The notes: generated by a model not told the origin, from the letters alone. 64,000 nt of DNA from CAYRWR01 sp964428015 (GCA_964428015.1 CAYRWR010000004.1:62001-126000), one strand, 5' to 3'; shown: positions 1 through 9,486, counted from the stretch's first letter. Numbers and translations: made by a program.

Positions 1-1
1 G

Positions 2-769
2 AAATCTCTACGACATCTGGTATCTTTGCAAATAGATTTCGTCAAACAAATTCAAACCATAAACACAATACTTGAGGCGGTTTTTACTTGTTCAAGTGAA
101 TGTGAAGAGAACTATGACTATCTGCTATATCTCGCAGATATCTTTCACGAAGATGAAGAAAAGCACCCGCAAATAATTCAATTGCTACAAAGGATAGTGA
201 AGAACTCTCCATATTTTGACGAAATAAGTCTGTTTTTTGAACTAATGATTGATTTCAAAGATAAAATTATTATTACAGAGTATCAATTCTTACACTCTAT
301 TCTTGAACATAAAGTACTTGACCAGGAAGAACTCACTAAATACACTAAATTTTTAGATGTATATAATATCACAGATTCTAGTATCATAAACTGGACGAAC
401 GATATCATAAATGAATACATGATCGAACAAGTTGATCGAATAAAAGATGACCTGAATATCTCAAAATTTATAGACTACTATGCAGACGAGGATGGTATTC
501 CTGAACCGGATATCGATTGGGATGGCATGAAAGAAGAAATAAAAGAATCCTTGAAATCATCTGTTAGTGATTTCAATTTAAAAAAATTTAAGACAATAGA
601 TTTAGATATATCATACTTAGCAGATGATGTGAATTTAGAGGAGCTAACAGAACAGTACTTTAAAAGCCAGGAATATGACCCGGAAGATTATGATCATGAG
701 AGAGAAAGATCTGATACAGATGAAGAAAACATAGATGATATTATTGATGATATATTTGAAAAAACATAA
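2..769 (+). CDS. Hypothetical acidic protein, 5'-truncated by window edge
   Basis: The reading frame is open from the first bases of the window, so the true start probably lies upstream; a TTG at 26 is possible but has no obvious ribosome-binding site. The visible part is about 255 residues, predicted mostly helical and rich in Asp/Glu, ending in a strongly acidic tail (residues with DEENIDDIIDDIFEKT). I do not recognise the family. It lies upstream of a small membrane protein and a type III restriction-modification pair, and its visibly AT-rich composition matches an accessory or defence island. It could be the C-terminal part of a larger defence NTPase, but nothing in the visible part proves this. 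Confidence 0.6.
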   Translation, partial: KSLRHLVSLQIDFVKQIQTINTILEAVFTCSSECEENYDYLLYLADIFHEDEEKHPQIIQLLQRIVKNSPYFDEISLFFELMIDFKDKIIITEYQFLHSILEHKVLDQEELTKYTKFLDVYNITDSSIINWTNDIINEYMIEQVDRIKDDLNISKFIDYYADEDGIPEPDIDWDGMKEEIKESLKSSVSDFNLKKFKTIDLDISYLADDVNLEELTEQYFKSQEYDPEDYDHERERSDTDEENIDDIIDDIFEKT

Positions 770-811
770 AATATTCTATTCGAAAATAATCTGAATTAAA
801 AGGAATTTAGC

Positions 812-1303
812 ATGCTTGAATTCATCACCTTATTAACAGCTATCGTCACTCTTATTGTGACATTAATAGTGTTTATTATCCAAAGTAACACGACAAGAAA
901 AATTAATCAAGGAAATATCCTAAGTACTATTTATGTGAAATTCAATGATAGTGATATTAACACACTCATAGATTTTCTGGAGAAGCCAGATACAAAACTT
1001 GATAACATTTTTCAAAGGGTGTCACCAGCGACCGAAGGCTATTATAAAAGTGTACAAGATGGTCTTAACAAAATTCTTTCTCTGTTTGATGAGCTTCAAT
1101 ACTTCCATAAAAACAAGCTGATAACTAGTCAGGAAATGATGTATAACAAATACGAAGTAATGCTTTTAATCAAAAAAGATAAATATGTATCGGGATATAT
1201 TTCAGAATATCACGAGCACATCCTCAGTTTGCAAATTGATATTAACGAGGAAGACTTACCATTTACAGGATATAAATATTTGAAGGGAAATGTATTCAAC
1301 TGA
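812..1303 (+). CDS. Small membrane-anchored protein of unknown function
   Basis: A 163-residue protein beginning with one hydrophobic helix (about residues 3-26, rich in Leu, Ile, Val and Thr) followed by a soluble, mainly helical domain. The ATG at 812 follows an AAGGAA-type ribosome-binding site (aaaaggaatt). Short proteins with an N-terminal anchor and a cytosolic helical part are frequent in defence islands, but I recognise no family here. It sits 42 bases after the acidic protein and 63 bases before mod, all on the same strand and AT-rich, so it was probably acquired together with the upstream gene. Function unknown. Confidence 0.65.
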   Translation: MLEFITLLTAIVTLIVTLIVFIIQSNTTRKINQGNILSTIYVKFNDSDINTLIDFLEKPDTKLDNIFQRVSPATEGYYKSVQDGLNKILSLFDELQYFHKNKLITSQEMMYNKYEVMLLIKKDKYVSGYISEYHEHILSLQIDINEEDLPFTGYKYLKGNVFN

Positions 1304-1366
1304 ACCCCTTGCAACAATCCCCTTCCCCATGCTACAATTACTAAATACTAAATCCCGGAGCCGCCC

Positions 1367-3124
1367 GTGCCAACCCTCCACTGGATCGGAAAAGAAAAAG
1401 TCATCAACCACCACCAGGAAGTCCCCTACCGTCTGTTGAATCAGGAATATTCCTATGTGGACGGCAAAATACAAAAAACCGATAGCGGTACCGGTAATAA
1501 GATCATCCACGGCGACAACCTGGAAGCCCTCAAATCCCTCCTCCCAGAATACGAAGGCCGGATTAAATGTATCTATATCGATCCTCCCTATAATACGGGA
1601 AACGAAAATTGGGTATATAATGACAATGTTAGCCATCCTAAAATCAATAAATGGCTGGGTGAAGTTGTCGGTAGGGAGGGGGAAGATCTGTCCCGGCATG
1701 ATAAATGGCTCTGCATGATGTATCCAAGGTTAAAACTTTTACAAAAACTATTGTCAGATGACGGAGCTATTTTTATTAGTATTGATGATAACGAACTTGC
1801 AAATTTGAAATTGATATGTGATGAAATATTTGGATTAAATTGTTTTGTTGCTAATGTTTCTTGGCAGCGCACCTATTCTACCAGAAATGACTCCAAGGGT
1901 GTCGTTAATGAAGTAGAACATATAATTGTATATAGCAAAAAAATCAACTGGTCACCAAAAAAATTACCGCGAACAGAAGCTATGGATGCAATTTATAGAA
2001 GTCCCGATAATGATGAGAAACCTTGGACAAGCAGCTCAGTGACAGCACCTGGAGCAGTTACACATCAGGGTATGGTATATGCAATTCAACATCCATTTAC
2101 AGGAGAGTTGTTGTATCCTACTGTTGGGCGTTGTTGGTCTTTGGGACAAGAAACTATGTTGGAAAATATGAACCAATGGTGTTTGTATGAATTAGAAGAT
2201 TTAAAGGATTCCAAAAAAAGGGCAGAGATTTGTGGTATTGATGAGAATGATATTAAAGCTGATGTGAAAGGTATTGTATTGTCAGAACCTCTAGACATAT
2301 CAAAAAAGAAAGCAATAGAAGTTCTTAACCGTGGAAAATGGCCGTATTTCTATTTTACAAATAATGGGAAGGGAGGACTTCGGCGAAAAACATATTTAGA
2401 GGATATGGAGGGGAGGATAATAACAAATTTTTGGCCTTTTTCAGAAACTGGTCATACTGATGAGGCTACGAAGGAAGTAAAGAGTATTTTTAGAGGTAAT
2501 ATTCCTTTTGAGACCCCAAAACCCTCTAGATTAACTGAAAGGGTGCTACAGATTTCCACAGATCAAAACTCTATAATTCTCGACTCCTTTGCCGGTTCCG
2601 GTACTACCGCCCATGCCTTACTGAATCTCAACAAAGAGGATGGCGGCAACCGCAAATTTATCCTGGTGGAGATGGAAGACTACGCCGAGACCATTACCGC
2701 CGAACGGGTCCGCCGGGTGATTGACGGTTATGGTGAGGGGAATAGCCGGGTCGAGGGTACCGGGGGCGGGTTCGACTATTACACCCTGGGGGCACCCCTT
2801 TTCCTGGAGGGCAAGTATCTCAACCCCGATGCCCCGGTGGATAAAATCCGGGAGTACATCTTTTATACCGATACCGGTCAGCCCATGAGGACACCTGAAA
2901 AAAGGGATAATTCCTATTATCTGAACAATTACAATAACACCGCCTGGTACTTTATCTACGAAAAGGACCGGGAGACGACCCTGGATTATGATTTCCTGAA
3001 TACGGTACAGATCAGGGCTGAAGCCTATGTCATCTACGCGGATTATTGTCTCCTGCCCGTGGAATATATGAAAAAGCATAATATTACCTTTAAGAAAATC
3101 CCCCGTGATATTTCCAAGATATAA
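1367..3124 (+). CDS. Type III restriction-modification DNA methyltransferase (Mod)
   Basis: Modification and specificity subunit of a type III system: transfers a methyl group from S-adenosylmethionine to adenine in an asymmetric target and directs the Res subunit. The catalytic DPPY motif is at residues 72-75 and the SAM-binding FAGSG at about 408-412. That order (DPPY first) is the beta-class arrangement of Mod enzymes. GTG start at 1367 with GGAG six bases upstream. The ends of the gene are GC-richer, while the stretch from about 1740 to 2570, between the two motifs where the target-recognition domain lies, is clearly AT-rich, suggesting domain exchange. Res follows after 18 bases. Confidence 0.93.
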   Translation: MPTLHWIGKEKVINHHQEVPYRLLNQEYSYVDGKIQKTDSGTGNKIIHGDNLEALKSLLPEYEGRIKCIYIDPPYNTGNENWVYNDNVSHPKINKWLGEVVGREGEDLSRHDKWLCMMYPRLKLLQKLLSDDGAIFISIDDNELANLKLICDEIFGLNCFVANVSWQRTYSTRNDSKGVVNEVEHIIVYSKKINWSPKKLPRTEAMDAIYRSPDNDEKPWTSSSVTAPGAVTHQGMVYAIQHPFTGELLYPTVGRCWSLGQETMLENMNQWCLYELEDLKDSKKRAEICGIDENDIKADVKGIVLSEPLDISKKKAIEVLNRGKWPYFYFTNNGKGGLRRKTYLEDMEGRIITNFWPFSETGHTDEATKEVKSIFRGNIPFETPKPSRLTERVLQISTDQNSIILDSFAGSGTTAHALLNLNKEDGGNRKFILVEMEDYAETITAERVRRVIDGYGEGNSRVEGTGGGFDYYTLGAPLFLEGKYLNPDAPVDKIREYIFYTDTGQPMRTPEKRDNSYYLNNYNNTAWYFIYEKDRETTLDYDFLNTVQIRAEAYVIYADYCLLPVEYMKKHNITFKKIPRDISKI

Positions 3125-3142
3125 TGAACCAAGGATAACCCT

Positions 3143-5782
3143 ATGGAATTAAAGCCCTTTCAAAAAAAAGTATTGGATGACCTGGAAAGTTACCTCCAGT
3201 ATCTGGCGATCTTTAAAAAGCTCGACACCGCGTTCAATGAATACTGGCGGGATAAAATCGGCACCTACGGGCTGGCTTCCGGGGAGATCATCGACCCTTA
3301 TAAAAACAATGTCCCCGGCGCGGCCAATGTCTGTATTAAGGTCCCCACGGCGGGGGGCAAGACCTTTATCGCCTGCAATGCCCTGAAGACCATCTTCGAT
3401 AACTCCGAGATGAACATGCCCAAAACCGTGATCTGGCTGGTTCCCTCCATTACCATCCTGGAACAAACCATACGTAACCTGAGCAACATCAATCACCCCT
3501 ACCGTCAGAAAATCAATACCCTGTTTTCCGGAAAAGTTGAAGTCTATACCAAAGACGCGGTGTTGCAGGGAGCCGGGTTTAACCCCACCGTAGTCAGCGA
3601 ACAACTGTCCATCATAATCATGAGCTTCGACAGCCTGCGCAGCCGTAAAAAAGAAGACCGGAAAATCTACCAGGAAAACGGCCAGTTGGCCTCTTTTACC
3701 TACATGGCGGAGGATACCTCTCATGTACTGGAAGACACCGATGAGACCGCTCTCATCAATGTGATCCGTAAACTCAACCCGGTAGTGATAGTGGATGAAA
3801 GTCACAACGCCGAATCCGAACTCAGTGTAGAAATGCTCAACAATCTCAATCCCCGCTTTGTCCTGGACCTCACCGCCACTCCCCGCGACAACAGCAACAT
3901 CATCAGCTTCGTCAACGCTCTCGAACTGAAAAAGGAAAACATGGTCAAACTTCCGGTGATCGTTTATAATCACCATGAAAAAAGTGAAGTAGTAAATAGC
4001 GCCCTCCAGCTCCGACATAAATTGGAACAAATGGCAGTCCGGGAAGAAAAGAACGGCGGGAGGTATATCCGGCCTATGGTGCTTTTCCAGGCTCAACCCC
4101 GTAGTCATGAGGACAATACCACTTTTGAAAAGCTGAAACAAAAGCTGGTAGCCCTGAACATACCCGAGGAACAAATCAAGATAAAAACCGCCGACATAAA
4201 CGAGCTCAGAAATATAGACCTCTTGGATAGGAATTGTCCGGTCCGCTATATCATTACCGTCAATGCTCTCAAGGAAGGTTGGGATTGTCCTTTTGCTTAC
4301 GTACTGGCTTCTCTGGCGGATAAGACTTCCGCTGTGGATGTGGAGCAGATCCTGGGTAGAGTATTGCGCCAACCCTACGTCAGCCGTCACCAGGAAGTCA
4401 TGCTCAATTTGTCTTATGTCCTGACCGCTTCCAATAAATTCATGGATACCCTTCAGAATATCATAAAAGGCCTGAACCGTGCCGGATTTTCCAGTAAAGA
4501 CTACACCGTCCCCCAAAATATATTATCCGAATTTTCCGAATCAGCTCGTACCCCCATTAATGACTTATTCTCAGCTATCCCGGATTCCGTTGATGACCAG
4601 GGCAGTTCGGTCGATTTCACACTGGATAAGATCAATTTTGACGCTTCCGGTACCGAAATAAATACCAGTGATCCGGTACTGGGAGAAATAGAAAAGTCCG
4701 CGGTTATTCAAAATGCGGACTTTGAAAAACAAGCCGCTGAACTGGAATCTAAAGGGGATGATTTCCTGCTTCAGCAGTCTTTGGGGGATAAGATCAAAAT
4801 CAATAATGCCAAGGAACATTTTCGTGAAGTGTTGAAAACCATTGTCCTGCCTCAGTTTTATTTAAAGGTAAAATCCCTGGGAGTATTCGGATCAGATGAA
4901 GAAATCCTCCTGGAAAAACAAAATCTATTATCAGGGTTTAAACTGAGCTTCTGTGATATCAATATCAATTTCGATGAAGTGGATTCTGAAATGTATAAAG
5001 TGGATATTGAACAGAAAAATAAAGATGATTATTCTCCATCCTTTTTAAAACTAGATAAGAGTATTTCCAGAGAACTCCTCAATCATATCCTGAAAACTCC
5101 CAAAGAAAATCAGATCAAGGAAGTGGCGTACCGCTTATCCCAGCGTCTGGGGCGTATCAATGATATCTCCGATACTGAAATCGACAAATATGTCCAACAT
5201 ATCGTTGAAAGCCTGAACCAGGAACAAATCGTAGATGTACTCAACAAAGAGTATAGTTACGCTGAAAGAATCAGGAATAAAATAGAAACCTTAAAAGATG
5301 AAGCTGGACAGAAAGAATTTGTTACTATGCTGGATAAAGACCGTATAATTCTGAAACCCGCTTACCGTATTCCCGAACAGCAGCCCATGGGGGATAAAGA
5401 GAGCACCGGGATCGCGAAATCCCTGTATGGCGAAGAATTCAAAATGAACGACTTTGAAAAGAAAGTGATCAATGAAATTGCCAATTTAAAGAATGTTCTA
5501 TTCTGGACCAGAAATCCGGAACGGAATGCGGGCTTCCGAATAAACGGATTCCTCAACCATTACCCCGATTTTATTGTCGTCACCCAATCGCATAAAATCC
5601 TGGTTATCGAATCCAAAGGTGATGACCGTGACAACAGCGACAGCGCCGCCAAACTCAGATTAGGTAAATTCTGGGAAAACAAGGCTGGCTCTCCCTACAA
5701 ATACTTTATGGTATTCGATAACAACAGCATAGAAGGTGCGCATAAGCTATATGATGCTTTGAACGTGATCAGGGATTTGTAG
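3143..5782 (+). CDS. Type III restriction enzyme, Res subunit (helicase-nuclease)
   Basis: An 879-residue SF2 helicase fused to an endonuclease; with Mod it cuts unmethylated DNA after ATP-driven communication between two sites. Visible motifs: Walker A PTAGGKT at about 68-74, DESH box at 218-221, LTATPR, the helicase motif V-like region KEGWDC, and motif VI GRVLRQP. The C-terminal PD-(D/E)xK nuclease shows PDF with Asp809 and IESKG with Glu823 and Lys825, so the nuclease looks intact. Length is usual for the family. The only gap from mod is 18 bases, so the two form an operon. No frameshift or simple-sequence repeat is visible, so the system appears functional. Confidence 0.95.
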   Translation: MELKPFQKKVLDDLESYLQYLAIFKKLDTAFNEYWRDKIGTYGLASGEIIDPYKNNVPGAANVCIKVPTAGGKTFIACNALKTIFDNSEMNMPKTVIWLVPSITILEQTIRNLSNINHPYRQKINTLFSGKVEVYTKDAVLQGAGFNPTVVSEQLSIIIMSFDSLRSRKKEDRKIYQENGQLASFTYMAEDTSHVLEDTDETALINVIRKLNPVVIVDESHNAESELSVEMLNNLNPRFVLDLTATPRDNSNIISFVNALELKKENMVKLPVIVYNHHEKSEVVNSALQLRHKLEQMAVREEKNGGRYIRPMVLFQAQPRSHEDNTTFEKLKQKLVALNIPEEQIKIKTADINELRNIDLLDRNCPVRYIITVNALKEGWDCPFAYVLASLADKTSAVDVEQILGRVLRQPYVSRHQEVMLNLSYVLTASNKFMDTLQNIIKGLNRAGFSSKDYTVPQNILSEFSESARTPINDLFSAIPDSVDDQGSSVDFTLDKINFDASGTEINTSDPVLGEIEKSAVIQNADFEKQAAELESKGDDFLLQQSLGDKIKINNAKEHFREVLKTIVLPQFYLKVKSLGVFGSDEEILLEKQNLLSGFKLSFCDININFDEVDSEMYKVDIEQKNKDDYSPSFLKLDKSISRELLNHILKTPKENQIKEVAYRLSQRLGRINDISDTEIDKYVQHIVESLNQEQIVDVLNKEYSYAERIRNKIETLKDEAGQKEFVTMLDKDRIILKPAYRIPEQQPMGDKESTGIAKSLYGEEFKMNDFEKKVINEIANLKNVLFWTRNPERNAGFRINGFLNHYPDFIVVTQSHKILVIESKGDDRDNSDSAAKLRLGKFWENKAGSPYKYFMVFDNNSIEGAHKLYDALNVIRDL

Positions 5783-5929
5783 ATAATTAACATTGAATCC
5801 CAGATATGTTTTATTAATACCATTCATGAAAATTAATAAATTTGTCTGTCTTTTAACTAGTTAATTATACTTTTTTTTAAATGTGCTAATATAATATATA
5901 AAAGTAATGTGTATTTAAAGGAAATTATT

Positions 5930-7441
5930 TTGAGAAGATATTTATTCCTCTTCGTAATAGTTATTAGTTCCTGTTCTGCAATACAGACCAGAACAAACAA
6001 ACGATTATTTCAGATTCCACTTAAACTCACTCAGTATGAGATGTATCATGATTTTGATATTCTAATTGATACTATTACCAACAACTTTCATCGTTTTGAA
6101 ATAAAAAAGCAGATCATGGGAATTGATTTAGTCTCAGAATTATTTCAATTAAGAAAGGAAATTGAAAATATTTCTGATTCAAAAGATTTTGTATTGCTTG
6201 TTCAACGCGCCCTTACTCTTACCCAAGATAAGCATAATTCTGTTGTAAATCTTGGTATTTTGTCTTCAGTTCATTCTTGGGATACAAATTCATTACCTGA
6301 ATACCAAAAGGAATATATTGAATATATCTCCAATTTAATACCAGATGATGTGTATTTTTTTCCTTTGACTTATTATCATGGAGAATACAAGGTATACACC
6401 GATTTTTGGTATAAGGATATATTAATTCCAGAGGATAGTGTCCTTGTATCGATTGATGGTATTCCGATCCATGAATATGTCAAAGGATTGATTTCATATA
6501 AAACATTAAAATGGGATAAATCCTATCATATATTATATCACGAAATGTTTTATCTTAATCAGTACACTCTAGAGAAAGAAAAGGGGCTTTATACTTTTAT
6601 TGGTAGTAATGATAATTTGATACCTGTTACAATTAATTACAACAATCAAATTACATTAAAAAAACCTTTCAATGATCCTCTTTTTCAATTAAATCCAGAC
6701 GAGAACTACTCAACTAAGTTAAATGATAACATTTATTATATGAGAATCAAACATCTATACGGGGATACTAATTTCTTAAGTATGTTGGATATCAAATACC
6801 TTCTTTATGACTTCAACAAAATCATACTTGATTTGCGTGGTTCTCCAGGGGGTCTTGTCCGTTTTATTCCTCGAATTCTGAGTATGATTTATACGAATGA
6901 GTTTACCATAAGTGAAACAGTTGGCTTATCTGATACTAATAACCGCATATTTAAGGAATTCACTTCTGTAAAATATTTAGGGCAATCGAAGATTTCAGTT
7001 TTAAATAACCTTTCACTTCACATATTTAAAAATTCATACATTACAAAACCTACAAAAAACAATCTAAATTTTCGAGGAAAAGTCTATATTCTTTTAGATG
7101 ATGAAACATTTTCGGCGGCTACAACAATACAAGAGAACGCACTTAATTGGCCAAATGTAATTACAGTAGGCCAACCATCGGCATATGAACAAGGAGAAGC
7201 GGTGGGTACTTATTGGGTATTAAAATATCTTCCCGAAAGTAAAATACCATATCAATTATCAACAGGGTTAAATTTGAACAATTATAAAACTATTGACGAT
7301 CTTTTTGAAAGTAGTGTTGAAATAACTGTCCCACTTAATTGGGAACAAATAAAAAATAGATTGAATTATCCGGGCTATGTCTACAATCCTGATTTTTTAT
7401 TAAAACAAGACCCATGGATTCAAGCTGTAATTAATGATTAA
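5930..7441 (+). CDS. S41-like (C-terminal-processing peptidase fold) lipoprotein
   Basis: I prefer the TTG at 5930, which has AAAGGAA six bases upstream, over a GTG at 5909. It gives a short basic N-terminus, a hydrophobic stretch and the lipobox VISSC, so a lipoprotein. The S41 core is recognisable: LDLRGSPGG, then DDETFSAAT carrying the likely nucleophile Ser395. In CtpA-type enzymes a Lys about 25 residues further on, in a VGEKTFGKG-like loop, is the general base. Here that loop reads VGQPSAYEQGEAVG, with no Lys, so the enzyme may use another base or be inactive. The gene is strikingly AT-rich compared with res and the genes downstream, and stands alone, which suggests acquisition. Confidence 0.75.
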   Translation: MRRYLFLFVIVISSCSAIQTRTNKRLFQIPLKLTQYEMYHDFDILIDTITNNFHRFEIKKQIMGIDLVSELFQLRKEIENISDSKDFVLLVQRALTLTQDKHNSVVNLGILSSVHSWDTNSLPEYQKEYIEYISNLIPDDVYFFPLTYYHGEYKVYTDFWYKDILIPEDSVLVSIDGIPIHEYVKGLISYKTLKWDKSYHILYHEMFYLNQYTLEKEKGLYTFIGSNDNLIPVTINYNNQITLKKPFNDPLFQLNPDENYSTKLNDNIYYMRIKHLYGDTNFLSMLDIKYLLYDFNKIILDLRGSPGGLVRFIPRILSMIYTNEFTISETVGLSDTNNRIFKEFTSVKYLGQSKISVLNNLSLHIFKNSYITKPTKNNLNFRGKVYILLDDETFSAATTIQENALNWPNVITVGQPSAYEQGEAVGTYWVLKYLPESKIPYQLSTGLNLNNYKTIDDLFESSVEITVPLNWEQIKNRLNYPGYVYNPDFLLKQDPWIQAVIND

Positions 7442-7501
7442 TATGATATTGTAAAGATAATATCTGATACCCTATCAAATTTTTTAGTACCCCTCCCACT
7501 C

Positions 7502-8590
7502 TCACCCCTTCAATTCAAAATGCTCTTTGAGATCATTGAGCGTATTAAAAGGTACCCTCTTATCATGCTGTAGACGGCCCACCACGATCGCGGGGTGGAT
7601 ATTCTGTTCCCGGGAAAAGCGGGCGACATCTTCCGCGGTAAAACTGTTCCGAGCGGCAAACTCCCTGTATTCCCGGTCGGGGATCAGGATGTCGGCGGCA
7701 AAGCGGTTGGCTTGTTCCTCCACTTCAGATTCAAAACCATTGCCGTCATCGATATAGACTTCTTTTTTGCTATGCAGGAGGATATGGGCCGCTTCGTGGA
7801 AAAAGGTAAACCAGAAATGGTCATTGGTTTTATATCTCAGGCTCATGGTAATGAGGGCCTTTTCGGGTGTCAGCCAGCGGGTGGCACCGCTGATATGCGT
7901 CTGCCTAAACTCCGGTATAAACACCAGTGCCACACCTGATTGGGCGCAGTAATTTTTTAACAGAGGTTCAAACTCGAGCGGGTTCTTCAGGGTCAGTTTT
8001 CTGATTTCAAAAAGATTCTGTTTGAAAACGTCTTTATTAATGGGCCGGATATCCAGACCTCTTGCCTTAAGTTCACCGGCCCTGAGCCAGGCTGCGATAT
8101 GCTCCAGGTTGTCCTTAAACTTATCCGATTTTCTGAAACTTACCTCTTTTTTATGATAGTAGTCTTCCCACCGGTCGGGGCTGGGGATACCGAAGAAATC
8201 CAATAACCCTTCCAATAATACTTCCGGGTCCCTGGTAGAGGGGAGATATCCCATATGGGAGAGTTCCAAAACAGGGAATTTCTTTATCCAGTCTTTGTGC
8301 CGGTTCAGGGATTCCGCTTCTTTCTGTCTGGCTTCGAACAAAGCATATTCCGCGTTGATATTACTCCAGATATTCGCGGATACCCCTAAAGCCCGTTCCA
8401 GGTGTACCGCCATATCTGAAGTCAATAATGCCTGTTTATTGATGATCTGGCTCAGATGTTTGTCGCTTATGCCCAGCCTTTCCGCCAGGTCTTTTTTTCT
8501 GATCTCTCTTGATTCCAGTACTTCTTCCAGGTATTCCCCCGGATGTACAGCGTAATCAGGTTTATAAATATATGTCATTTCAGTTCCCAT
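7502..8590 (-). CDS. XRE-family antitoxin with ImmA/IrrE-type metallopeptidase domain
   Basis: A 362-residue protein with an N-terminal helix-turn-helix of the HigA/VapA kind (about residues 10-75; KDLAERLGISDKHLSQIIN) and a C-terminal zinc peptidase-like domain with HEAAH at 265-269. This fused form is common among HigA-like antitoxins encoded next to RelE/HigB toxins. It should bind the toxin and, through the HTH, repress the operon at the palindrome upstream of the toxin gene. Its start overlaps the end of the toxin gene by 11 bases, giving translational coupling. The toxin-first order is typical of HigBA. An alternative ATG lies four codons further in. Confidence 0.9.
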   Translation of the reverse strand: MGTEMTYIYKPDYAVHPGEYLEEVLESREIRKKDLAERLGISDKHLSQIINKQALLTSDMAVHLERALGVSANIWSNINAEYALFEARQKEAESLNRHKDWIKKFPVLELSHMGYLPSTRDPEVLLEGLLDFFGIPSPDRWEDYYHKKEVSFRKSDKFKDNLEHIAAWLRAGELKARGLDIRPINKDVFKQNLFEIRKLTLKNPLEFEPLLKNYCAQSGVALVFIPEFRQTHISGATRWLTPEKALITMSLRYKTNDHFWFTFFHEAAHILLHSKKEVYIDDGNGFESEVEEQANRFAADILIPDREYREFAARNSFTAEDVARFSREQNIHPAIVVGRLQHDKRVPFNTLNDLKEHFELKG

Positions 8591-8918
8591 GATAATCCTC
8601 CACTTTGAGAATAACGATACCGGACACTTTGGTCAGATCCACTCCTCCGTCTGCCAGGAGGGCGACCGGCTCCTCCGGCCTGAATACCAGGCGGAAAGGG
8701 TGTTCCAGATCTACGGCATACTGGCCCAGCCTGTCCCCGGTTAAAGGGTGACACCGCTCCGGTTTTACAGACGGTACTTCCGCAAGATTGGATGCGGCCC
8801 GCAATACCGCCATGCGTGTTTTAATTTTCCTGGTCTGGACAGGCCCGTAGCATTTTACTAATTCTTTTTCAGAGTTGAATATCTTTGCTAATTTATTAGT
8901 CCGGAAATTGATTTTCAT
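8580..8918 (-). CDS. RelE/HigB-type toxin
   Basis: A compact, basic protein (112 residues from the ATG at 8918) of the RelE/HigB plasmid-maintenance killer fold; such toxins cut mRNA on the ribosome. The segments DRLGQYAVDLEHPFRLVF and IVILKVEDYHGN near the end match the core strands of this family. The frame could be extended to a GTG at 8936, but that codon lies inside the promoter spacer, so the ATG at 8918 is far likelier. No Shine-Dalgarno precedes it: the predicted -10 box ends only six bases upstream, so the mRNA is probably leaderless. Overlaps the antitoxin gene by 11 bases. Confidence 0.88.
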   Translation of the reverse strand: MKINFRTNKLAKIFNSEKELVKCYGPVQTRKIKTRMAVLRAASNLAEVPSVKPERCHPLTGDRLGQYAVDLEHPFRLVFRPEEPVALLADGGVDLTKVSGIVILKVEDYHGN

Positions 8919-8924
8919 AGGATT

Positions 8925-8953
8925 ACTATAAAACACTTTACCAAATATGTAAA
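8925..8953 (-). promoter_or_regulatory. Promoter of toxin-antitoxin operon
   Basis: Read on the minus strand: -35 TTTACA, 17-base spacer, -10 TATAGT. The -10 is followed by AATCCT and then the toxin ATG, which places the transcription start at or within a base or two of the start codon. The -35 and the spacer lie within the operator palindrome at 8931-8959. Confidence 0.7.
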
Positions 8954-8959
8954 GTGTTT
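8931..8959. promoter_or_regulatory. Palindromic operator for autoregulation
   Basis: A perfect 11-bp inverted repeat, AAACACTTTAC and GTAAAGTGTTT, separated by seven bases (CAAATAT). It covers the -35 element and the spacer of the toxin-antitoxin promoter, which is where a HigA-type antitoxin is expected to bind and repress. Binding by this protein is inferred from position. Confidence 0.75.
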
Positions 8960-9056
8960 CTGTATATATTTCTTAAAATACACTCTCATCTTTTTTGTCC
9001 TTTGATCCCTATTAGGTCAATTAATTTATACACCGGAAGTTAGGCTCTTCCCCTAT

Positions 9057-9288
9057 ATGTCACCCTGATTATCTAATCCACTCTTCACCCCAAGTTGTCA
9101 CCCTGAGTCTCTACCCCATACTGTACCCCCAAAGTAACACCCTGAGTCTCAAACCCACGTTTTACCCACAACGTGTCACCCTGAGTATCTACCCCACATT
9201 TTACCCCACTATCGAAGGGGGACGGTAACCGAAGAGACCGTTCCTCGGTAGTGCGGCAAAGGCCCGGGCGGTGTACTCGGAATGACAC
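9057..9288. repeat. Tandem 39-bp half-repeats ending in full palindromic repeat (copy A)
   Basis: Four starts of the motif GTGTCACCCTGAG (with variants) occur at 9057, 9095, 9134 and 9173, spaced 38-39 bases. The last continues as a full unit to 9288. A full unit begins GTGTCACCCTGAGT and ends ACTCGGAATGACAC, which are imperfect inverted repeats. In the centre is a second palindrome, CTACCGAAGG...CCTCGGTAG (CTATCGAAGG in this copy). The two longest open frames here are only the translation of the repeat. Confidence 0.85.
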
Positions 9289-9327
9289 GAGGGGGCTTCA
9301 GTCAAATAATGAAGTAATACCGCACTG

Positions 9328-9444
9328 GTGTCACCCTGAGTTTCTACCCCATATTTTACCCCACTACCGAAGGGGGACGGTAACCGAAGAGACCGTTCCT
9401 CGGTAGGTGCTGCAAAGGCCCGGGTGGTGAACTCGGAATGACAC
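9328..9444. repeat. Full palindromic repeat (copy B)
   Basis: A 117-base unit nearly identical to copy A: GTGTCACCCTGAGT at the left end, ACTCGGAATGACAC at the right end, and the internal CTACCGA/TCGGTAG palindrome with the GACGGTAACC loop. Same orientation as the other copies. Confidence 0.85.
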
Positions 9445-9486
9445 GATTGTCTCCCGTTTAAATAACATACTACTGTACCCCCAAGC

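Noticed and set aside
3149..4516. 455-codon open frame on the minus strand inside res
   Set aside because: Antisense to a clearly conserved helicase. The frame is long only because the GC-rich codons of res avoid stops in that register, and it has no ribosome-binding site or recognisable domain.
9085..9288. Small minus-strand protein (also 9894-10130)
   Set aside because: Both are translations of the repeat unit. The similar peptides (GVDTQGDTLGV) come from the tandem steps.
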